Of a DNA stretch of 37,512 bases, positions 1 to 5,291 are shown piece by piece. A program made the translations under genes and the position numbers. Position 1 is the first letter of the stretch, and each line of letters opens with the position of its first letter. The notes beneath the pieces are model-generated. The model searched no databases. It was not told where the DNA came from and saw only the letters and a program-made list of their open reading frames with translations. The stretch is from positions 1 to 37,512 of the forward strand of contig CAZDVQ010000043.1 of NCBI GenBank assembly GCA_964508975.1, given 5' to 3'. This stretch comes from CAZDVQ01 sp964508975. GTDB lineage: Bacteria; Bacteroidota; Bacteroidia; Chitinophagales; Saprospiraceae.

Positions 1-259
1 TGCGCATCTGGCGCAACCACTCGTTCATGTATCAAGACAAAAGAACGAAGAAAAAAATTCCACAGGTTTACGTGCTTGAACAACTTAACGAACGGCTACC
101 GTTCCGTGGCGATTCCTGTAACGTACATACTCAAACGGCTTGCCGCCACGGGTTTTCTGTTGTCGCCCTAAACCCCGGGTTGCGCTTCGCTGACCCGGGG
201 CTACCAAAAGGGACTGCCCTACGGGCAGCAGCAAAAAATGTGTCCTAATCGTAGCCATG
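1..259. other. Intergenic segment with REP-like palindromes, no gene seen
   Basis: No convincing gene is seen. The short open frames here lack family character and run through palindromes. Visible structures are a hairpin at 173-200 (CCCCGGGT/ACCCGGGG, loop 181-192) and a smaller one at 214-228 (CTGCCC/GGGCAG). Such paired GC-rich palindromes resemble REP-type extragenic repeats. The first 16 bases (ending CTGGCGCAA) look like the 3' tail of an R element cut by the window edge, but are too short to call. Confidence 0.5.
173..228. repeat. Pair of REP-like hairpins
   Basis: An 8-bp perfect stem at 173-180/193-200 encloses a 12-nt loop. It is followed by a 6-bp stem at 214-219/223-228. The arrangement resembles extragenic palindromes. 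No second copy of this exact sequence was found in the window, so calling it a repeat family is inference. Confidence 0.4.
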
Positions 260-317
260 AAAAGGAGGGGTGGATGCGCAAGTGGCGTTTTACGCCATTT
301 AGCGCAGACGGGGTGGT
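260..317 (+). repeat. Solitary MITE-core arm (GGATGCGC...GCGCAGACGGGG)
   Basis: This 58-nt stretch matches the right arm of the MITE at 4070-4133: AAGGAGGGGTGGATGCGC, then a variable hairpin, then AGCGCAGACGGGGTGGT. The hairpin here (stem AGTGGCG/CGCCATT) differs from the MITE's (CATGGCG/CGCCGTG), yet both pair. Only one arm is present and no terminal repeats or target duplication were found, so it is a fragment or a simpler member of the family. Confidence 0.65.
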
Positions 318-355
318 AAATTATAATGAAAAACAAAAAAATCATCCCCCACCCT

Positions 356-490
356 CGCACCAGCGATGTGGAACCGTGCCACGCGCAGCGTGGCAGCCCG
401 AAGGGCCGAGCGACAGCGAGCGGTGTAACGTAGCGACGGCCATCAAACTAGCCAGTTTAACTGGCTAGCTTGATGGCCGTGGTGCCCAAA
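356..490 (-). repeat. R element, copy R1
   Basis: Read on the minus strand it starts TTTGGGCACC and ends CATCGCTGGTGCG. The closing stem is GGCACC/GGTGC (plus-strand arms 481-487 and 357-361), a G-U/A-T variant of the usual GGCGCC/GGCGC. The second arm is one of the longest in the window: about 20 bp of near-perfect stem at plus 440-480 with a 2-nt loop. The last hairpin is CCACGC-TGC-GCGTGG. It lies 16 bp beyond the stop codon of the sigma factor gene. Confidence 0.8.
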
Positions 491-506
491 TCTATCTAAA
501 AATGGA

Positions 507-1112
507 TTAATCGTGTTTTTCTGCCTCGGTGATGTGCTGCGCCAAAAGCTCTTTGGCGCGGAACAATTGTGCCTTTACCGTGCCCAAAGGCAGCTCGAGG
601 TCGTCGGCAATTTCTTGGTACGACAGTTCTTCAAAATAACGCAACTCTAGCATCAAGCGGTACTTGGTGGGTAGTTTGCACATGACCTTGCGCATACGCG
701 CCAAGCGCTGGTCGAGGATGTATGATTCTTCTGGCGACAATGAATCGCTCTTGATGTTCGACGAGAAATCCTTGCCGTTTTCGCCGTCCATCGAGTTGTC
801 AATAGACGAGGTTTGCATTTTTTTCTTGCGCACGAAGTCGATGCAGTTGTTCACCGCGATACGGAACAACCAGGTGCTGAAGGCAAAGTTGGGCGTGTAG
901 GAATCCAAGCGGCGGAAGGCTTTGCCGAATGCCTCCAAGACCAAATCCTCGGCATCCTCGCGGTTGTTGACCATGCGCATCATCAAGGCATTGACAGCGT
1001 CGCGATATTTATCCATCAAGATGGCATATGCCCCTTGGTTGCCGGAACGAGCCGACTCAACGAGCGCGAAATCATCTGAAAGTGTTGCAGTAGAAGGTTG
1101 TTTCATAGCCAT
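507..1112 (-). CDS. ECF-type RNA polymerase sigma factor
   Basis: This 201-residue protein is a group 4 (extracytoplasmic function) sigma factor that directs RNA polymerase to a small regulon. Sigma-2 spans about residues 24-95 and includes the DAEDLVLEAFGKAFRRLDSY stretch and the WLFRIAVNNCIDFVRKKK stretch. Sigma-4 spans about 135-190 with the helix-turn-helix YQEIADDLELPLGTVKAQLF. A linker of about 35 polar residues separates them. Its start overlaps the upstream glycosyltransferase's stop (ATGA at 1106-1103 if the second Met is used; ATG at 1112 gives two more residues), so translation is probably coupled. No anti-sigma gene is adjacent, so its signal is unknown. Assignment to the family is secure; the target regulon is not predictable. 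Confidence 0.93.
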   Translation of the reverse strand: MAMKQPSTATLSDDFALVESARSGNQGAYAILMDKYRDAVNALMMRMVNNREDAEDLVLEAFGKAFRRLDSYTPNFAFSTWLFRIAVNNCIDFVRKKKMQTSSIDNSMDGENGKDFSSNIKSDSLSPEESYILDQRLARMRKVMCKLPTKYRLMLELRYFEELSYQEIADDLELPLGTVKAQLFRAKELLAQHITEAEKHD

Positions 1113-2203
1113 TTCTTTGTCGTGAATAGCAAATATGGAGAAAGTAGAACGTAATAAATACTCAATAAATAATCAAATAGTAACAGCTTAATCAGCGATA
1201 ACCTAAGGTTTAAACGATGCGCAATTAAAAAGGTTACAAAAACACAAGTAATTGATTTAAAAGCAATTATAGTCAAATTAGCAGCAGAATAGGGTATCAA
1301 GAACAAGGACGCAATAAATGCCAATTGTGACAATGATTGCAAGCTGATTCTGACTTTATCGGGCCATTTATAATACGAACCTGCCGAAATATGCCGCTTT
1401 TTCTGAGCGATATACACCGATAAACTTTCGGGGGCACTCGAGTTTACCTGCGTTGGGTAGTCAAAACGGATACTGGTGTTGCTCGCTTTGGCTACCTTGT
1501 TTACCAGCAAATCATCGTCGCCCGATGCTATGCCTTGACCTGCCAATGTGTTGCAATGTTCTTTATAGACCGAGCTTTTGTATAAAAGGTTGCGTCCAAC
1601 GCCCATATAAGGATAGCCTACCGCTGCCCAACCCAAATACTGCATGGCCGTGAATAATGCCTCATAGCGGATCCAAGCGTTCAGCAGGCCCGGCTGCTCG
1701 GCATAAGGCGAAAAACCTAGTACGAGCTCCGACTTGTTACATAATTGACTATCAACCATTTGCCTTGCCCATTGGCTGGTATTGGGCCAGCAATCAGCAT
1801 CGGTGAGCAGAACCAGCTCGTGCTGTATGGCAAACAGACCCTCGTGGATGGCGTATTTTTTTCCACGACGTTGTCCATCACTTTCCCCAATATGCAAAAC
1901 CCTCAAATGTGGGTACAGGGCCTCCAATTCAGCCAAAACTTGGGCAGTTTCGTCGGTCGAAGCATGGTTTACCACCAAAACTTCAAACATCGGGTAGTCT
2001 TGTTGCAAGATATGCCCAAGGTTTTTGTGTAAATTCGCGGCTTCGTTCTTGGCGCAAATCAAAATGCTCAAGGGCGGGTATTCCAGCGGCAGGCTTGGAC
2101 TTGGGGCTTTTTGCCCGAGTATACGCCTGTACACCAGCCAGTAAAGCCCTATTTGGACTAAACTGGCTGCTACGAGTACCAACGATGCTACATTACTTAC
2201 CAT
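1103..2203 (-). CDS. Membrane-anchored family 2 glycosyltransferase
   Basis: This 366-residue protein has an N-terminal membrane helix (residues about 3-25), a cytosolic GT-A domain (about 45-240) and three or so hydrophobic C-terminal segments (about 292-360). Motifs include LSILICAKNEA at 46-56, the metal-binding TDAD at 134-137, SGDDD at 227-231 as the catalytic acidic motif, and QKKRH at 267-271 in the place of the processive Q/RxxRW motif. This layout fits transferases that build or export surface polysaccharides or glycolipids; the sugar cannot be told. It runs divergently from tgt, with only 26 bp between start codons, and its stop overlaps the sigma factor start. Confidence 0.88.
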   Translation of the reverse strand: MVSNVASLVLVAASLVQIGLYWLVYRRILGQKAPSPSLPLEYPPLSILICAKNEAANLHKNLGHILQQDYPMFEVLVVNHASTDETAQVLAELEALYPHLRVLHIGESDGQRRGKKYAIHEGLFAIQHELVLLTDADCWPNTSQWARQMVDSQLCNKSELVLGFSPYAEQPGLLNAWIRYEALFTAMQYLGWAAVGYPYMGVGRNLLYKSSVYKEHCNTLAGQGIASGDDDLLVNKVAKASNTSIRFDYPTQVNSSAPESLSVYIAQKKRHISAGSYYKWPDKVRISLQSLSQLAFIASLFLIPYSAANLTIIAFKSITCVFVTFLIAHRLNLRLSLIKLLLFDYLLSIYYVLLSPYLLFTTKKWL

Positions 2204-2229
2204 TAAAGGGCTGTTTGCAGCCGCAAAAT

Positions 2230-3363
2230 ATGATAAAATTCACGCTAGAAAAAACGGATACCCAAACCAAGGCACGTGCCGGGGTACTTCAAACCGATCA
2301 CGGCCCTATCCAAACGCCTATTTTCATGCCTGTGGGCACCGTGGGCAGCGTTAAAGCAGTTCAACAACGCGAACTCAAGGAAGATATTAAAGCGCAAATT
2401 ATTTTGGGCAACACTTACCATTTGTACTTGCGCCCGGGAACCGATTTGATCCAAAAAGCGGGCGGTTTACACCAGTTTATCAACTGGGACAGGCCCATGC
2501 TCACCGACTCTGGCGGCTATCAGGTGTATTCGCTCAAGGGCATGCGCAAAATCACCGAGGAAGGCGTAACTTTTGCCTCGCACATTGATGGCAGTCGGCA
2601 CTTGTTCACCCCCGAGAACGTGATGGATGTACAGCGTAAAATTGGTGCCGATATCATCATGGCTTTTGACGAGTGCCCACCCTACCCTTGCGATTACAAG
2701 TACGCCCGCAAGTCGATGGACATGACCCACCGCTGGCTAAATCGTTGTATCACAAGGTTTAACGAGACCGAACCGCTGTACGGCTATCAACAGGCCTTGT
2801 TCCCGATTGTGCAAGGCAGTACCTACAAAGATTTACGCATAGCCTCGGCAGAGACCATCGCCGCGAGCGATTGTATCGGCAACGCCATCGGTGGCTTGTC
2901 GGTGGGCGAGCCGCATGAAGATATGTACGAGATGACCGAATTGGTTTGCGGTATCTTGCCAACGGAAAAACCACGTTACCTCATGGGCGTGGGCACGCCA
3001 GCTAACTTGCTGGAATCCATTGCTTTAGGTATTGATATGTTCGATTGCGTGTTACCTACCCGCAATGCCCGGCACGCCCTCCTGTACACCTCGGAAGGCA
3101 TCATCAACATCAACAACAACAAGTGGAAGGACGATTTAAGCCCAATCGACCCCAACGCACCCAACGAGAGTAGCCGTATATATACCAAGGCCTACCTGCG
3201 CCACCTGTTCAAGGCTAGCGAGTATTTCGCCTTGCAACTGGCCTCGGTGCACAACTTGGCCTTTTTCCTCTGGCTGGTGGGAGAGGCACGGCAACACATC
3301 CTCGCCGGCGATTTTGCCAGCTGGAAAACCGAGATGGTGAAGAAAGTTGAAACCCGTTTGTAG
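2230..3363 (+). CDS. tgt: Queuine tRNA-ribosyltransferase (TGT)
   Basis: This 377-residue enzyme swaps guanine-34 of GUN anticodon tRNAs for the queuosine precursor preQ1. The start at 2230 is chosen because residue 2 onward (IKFTLEKTDTQTKARAG) matches the family N-terminus; the open frame extends upstream without homology. The catalytic general acid/base Asp is D93 (MLTDSGGYQV) and the nucleophile is D272 (FDCVLPTRNARH). The classical zinc ligands CxCxxC are absent: residues 303-322 read LSPIDPNAPNESSRIYTKAY. From memory, Bacteroidota orthologues also lack these cysteines, so this looks like a lineage trait, not decay. In this window tgt is followed by repeat R2 and a lipoprotein gene. Confidence 0.95.
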   Translation: MIKFTLEKTDTQTKARAGVLQTDHGPIQTPIFMPVGTVGSVKAVQQRELKEDIKAQIILGNTYHLYLRPGTDLIQKAGGLHQFINWDRPMLTDSGGYQVYSLKGMRKITEEGVTFASHIDGSRHLFTPENVMDVQRKIGADIIMAFDECPPYPCDYKYARKSMDMTHRWLNRCITRFNETEPLYGYQQALFPIVQGSTYKDLRIASAETIAASDCIGNAIGGLSVGEPHEDMYEMTELVCGILPTEKPRYLMGVGTPANLLESIALGIDMFDCVLPTRNARHALLYTSEGIININNNKWKDDLSPIDPNAPNESSRIYTKAYLRHLFKASEYFALQLASVHNLAFFLWLVGEARQHILAGDFASWKTEMVKKVETRL

Positions 3364-3388
3364 TATGCGTGAATTATTTTTTGGTTTA

Positions 3389-3520
3389 TTTGGGCGCCCC
3401 GGCGTCATGCTGCAACATAAATGTTGCAGCTTATTCCGCCGTCGCTACGTTACGCGGCTCGCTAACGCTCGGCCCCTGCGGGTCTGGTGCTACGCACCAC
3501 CGCTTCACATCGCTGGCGCA
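3389..3520 (+). repeat. R element, copy R2
   Basis: It starts TTTGGGCGCCCC and ends CACATCGCTGGCGCA. The closing stem is GGCGCC (3393-3398) with GGCGC (3515-3519). The second arm carries an extended perfect 10-bp stem, GCTGCAACAT/ATGTTGCAGC, around 3409-3430. The conserved core GTCGCTACGTTACGCGGCTC follows, and the last hairpin is TGGTGC-TAC-GCACCA. Its end touches the start codon of the next gene. Confidence 0.85.
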
Positions 3521-3877
3521 ATGCTCATGGCCTTGCTCCTGTTTGGAGCCTGCAACAAAGCCGTTCCTATCCCAGAGCCCAGTTTACCTGAAGCCAAGAT
3601 GGTAGCCATACTTACGGACATGCACCTGGTAGAAGCAGCCATACAAAACTGCCCTGCTACGCTTGACCGCGATAGTTTTGCCGTGGCCAATTACGCATAC
3701 TTGTTGAAGTTGCATCAAATTGACCGTCAAACCCTCGATGATAATATGAAAGCGTACTTATCGGAGCCACAACGGGCCAAAAACCTGTACGCTAAAGTAA
3801 CCGATACTTTAAGCCAGATGCAGGGCGCAAGGCCATACGAGCCCGGCGTACAGCAAGATTTTGAACGCCAGCGCTAG
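3521..3877 (+). CDS. DUF4296 lipoprotein
   Basis: This 118-residue predicted lipoprotein has a very short signal sequence (MLMALLLFGAC) with the lipobox Cys at residue 11, then a DUF4296-like stretch (PEPSLPEAKMVAILTDMHLVEAAI) followed by mostly helical sequence. The family is common in Bacteroidota, of unknown function, and presumably faces the periplasm. The ATG at 3521 is chosen because it alone gives a lipoprotein signal. However, the signal has no positive n-region, and the ATG lies directly after repeat R2, so the original 5' end may have been replaced. The frame is open upstream through the repeat. Its TAG stop lies inside the target duplication of the MITE. Confidence 0.72.
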   Translation: MLMALLLFGACNKAVPIPEPSLPEAKMVAILTDMHLVEAAIQNCPATLDRDSFAVANYAYLLKLHQIDRQTLDDNMKAYLSEPQRAKNLYAKVTDTLSQMQGARPYEPGVQQDFERQR

Positions 3878-3879
3878 CC

Positions 3880-4165
3880 CAATGCCATTAAGCGTTAATT
3901 ATTTTGATAGTTTTTCAGTATTTCTCGGCCTTTATAACCACCCCGTCTGCCGCGCTCCACGCTTCGCGTTCCGCTTGCATCCACCCCTCCTTGAAAAGGA
4001 GGGGAGCTCATGCCTTGCTATAAATATTTGATTTACAGAAATTTAAAAGAACAAGCCAAGTTCCCCTCCTTTTCAAGGAGGGGTGGATGCGCACATGGCG
4101 CTTGCGCCGTGTAGCGCAGACGGGGTGGTTATAAAACCCTGAAAAATTAACGCTTAATGGCATTG
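3880..4165. mobile_element. MITE, 286 bp, with 21-bp terminal inverted repeats
   Basis: The ends are perfect inverted repeats: CAATGCCATTAAGCGTTAAT at 3880-3899 and its complement at 4146-4165; pairing continues one more base on each side of the inner boundary. The element is flanked by a 10-bp direct repeat, AGCGCTAGCC, at 3870-3879 and 4166-4175, which reads as a target-site duplication. Inside, two arms (3934-4004 and 4063-4133) face each other in inverted orientation, each carrying GGAGGGG, GGATGCGC-like and GACGGGGTGG blocks around a small hairpin. The spacer 4005-4062 is AT-rich. There is no coding capacity, so a transposase would be needed in trans; none recognisable as its partner lies in the window. 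Confidence 0.85.
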
Positions 4166-4169
4166 AGCG

Positions 4170-4316
4170 CTAGCCCGTGGTTTTGTTTTGCCGGCATTTA
4201 TCGCTGCAATACTTCACCTCGTCCCAGACCTTTTCCCATTTTTTCCGCCAGGTAAATGGGCGATTGCACACCACACAAACCTTGCTGGGTAAATCTTGCT
4301 TTTTAGGCTTTTTCAC
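4170..4316 (-). CDS. DUF2256 zinc-ribbon-like mini-protein
   Basis: This 48-residue protein starts at GTG 4316 (an in-frame ATG at 4340 would add eight residues). The sequence reads KKPKKQDLPSKVCVVCNRPF, then a TWRKKWEKVWDEVKYCS block and DKCRQNK. Two CxxC-type pairs (CVVC and CSDKC) probably bind a metal. This is the whole of the DUF2256 family signature. The family is small, widespread and without an assigned reaction. Its start overlaps the last 14 bases of the SRPBCC gene, so the two are probably translated together. Its TAG stop lies in the right copy of the MITE target duplication. Confidence 0.85.
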   Translation of the reverse strand: MKKPKKQDLPSKVCVVCNRPFTWRKKWEKVWDEVKYCSDKCRQNKTTG

Positions 4317-4905
4317 TTTCGACCAACTGTTTAATAGCATCTAATATAGGTGCCCAACCAATGCCGTTATTGTATGACTCTTGGTAGCGGCGCTCGCCCT
4401 CGGCCACGGTGTTGTAGTCGCCTTGGGTAACTTTGAGCTGTACTTCGCCCTCAGTTAGCTCGGAGAGTTCATAGCGAACGTGGAGGTAATTTTCCCAGAC
4501 ATTAGGCATCTCCGTGTGTGGGTCGAAGACCGTGTAGCTGAGGGAGCGGTATGGTTCATACTCGGTCACCCGCCCGATAACGTAGTCGATGGCCTCGCCA
4601 TCTACCTGGGCCCGCCAAAGAAGGATTTCGCCTTCTTCCCAATCGGTGATGGCCTCGCAGCCAAACATGTACACCTTGGTTTTCTCGGGGTTAACGAGGG
4701 CGTCCCACACCTCGTCTAGCTCGGCTTGAATGGTAATTTCGTTGCAAACTTGAAGTGGTGGCAGGGCCTCTGCTACCACGTAAGATTCATCAGATTCATC
4801 AACTTCAACCAGTTGTTTAACGGCTTCTTTAGCCGTTGGGATATGGATGTGGTAAACCAATTTTGGTGTTTCCGTTGATTTCTTGCTACCGAGACGCTTA
4901 GCCAT
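4303..4905 (-). CDS. SRPBCC (START-like) domain protein
   Basis: This 200-residue protein has a basic, low-complexity N-terminal region of about 50 residues, followed by an AHSA1/SRPBCC helix-grip domain (about 52-195). Landmarks are ITIQAELDEVWDALVNPEKT, which is the typical first strand and helix, WRAQVDGEAIDYVIGRV, the LSYTVFDPH strand, and the C-terminal helix WAPILDAIKQLVES. Such domains bind hydrophobic ligands or act as HSP90 co-chaperone-like modules; the ligand is unknown. A TACCTTTG promoter box lies 19-27 bp upstream. DUF2256 follows with a 14-bp overlap. Confidence 0.82.
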   Translation of the reverse strand: MAKRLGSKKSTETPKLVYHIHIPTAKEAVKQLVEVDESDESYVVAEALPPLQVCNEITIQAELDEVWDALVNPEKTKVYMFGCEAITDWEEGEILLWRAQVDGEAIDYVIGRVTEYEPYRSLSYTVFDPHTEMPNVWENYLHVRYELSELTEGEVQLKVTQGDYNTVAEGERRYQESYNNGIGWAPILDAIKQLVESEKA

Positions 4906-4923
4906 GAGAGAGAGTATTTAGCT

Positions 4924-4932
4924 GCAAAGGTA
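4924..4932 (-). promoter_or_regulatory. Bacteroidota -7 box (TACCTTTGC) for the SRPBCC gene
   Basis: On the minus strand TACCTTTGC matches the TAnnTTTG consensus recognised by the primary sigma factor of Bacteroidota. It sits 19-27 bp before the ATG at 4905. No clear -33 TTTG was found at the ideal spacing. Confidence 0.5.
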
Positions 4933-5042
4933 ACTTAAATCCTTGAATTGCCGTGCAAAGGGGTTTAGGGGTATGGTAAGTTCATGATTTTTTAACGGTA
5001 AGTGCTCTGGTGTAAATACGGATTCGCCAGAGCACTTAGCCT

Positions 5043-5146
5043 TGCGCCAGGCATGCGAAGCGGGGCCGCGCCAGCGGCCAGCCCGAAGGGCCAAGCGTTA
5101 GCGCGCGCGCAGCACGCCGACGGCGCGCAGCGCCGGGGCGCCCAAA
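5043..5146 (-). repeat. R element, copy R3
   Basis: Minus-strand reading starts TTTTGGGCGCCCCGGCGC and ends CATGCCTGGCGCA. This is the shortest copy, 104 nt. The second arm is CCGGCGC-TGC-GCGCCG. The core is altered (GTCGGCGTGCTGCGCGC), closely matching copy R7, which suggests a subfamily. The last hairpin is GGCCGC-TGGC-GCGGCC. It sits between two divergent genes, upstream of both promoters. Confidence 0.8.
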
Positions 5147-5215
5147 AAAGAAAAAAAGAACATCCAATCCGACACCACTCGTCGCTAAAATATATAGGAT
5201 CGTCTTTTTTTGGCC

Positions 5216-5243
5216 TTGCTAGAACTTGAACGTTGTAACTTTG
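5216..5243 (+). promoter_or_regulatory. Promoter of the TonB-receptor-like gene
   Basis: TTG at 5216-5218, 17 bases of spacer, then TAACTTTG at 5236-5243. This fits the Bacteroidota TTG-N17-19-TAnnTTTG promoter. The start codon follows 48 bases after the box. Confidence 0.6.
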
Positions 5244-5291
5244 TTCTACGATTTGCGATAAGCAAGCCCCTAAACTCATAAACGCAGTATT

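Noticed and set aside
1..16. Possible 3' tail of another R element at the window edge
   Set aside because: Only about 16 bases are visible (ending CTGGCGCAA), and the match could also be to the MITE core. Too short to call.
3364..3520. Upstream in-frame extension of the DUF4296 lipoprotein through R2
   Set aside because: The extension (start near 3347) would translate the repeat and hide the lipoprotein signal within the chain. The ATG at 3521 is the better start.
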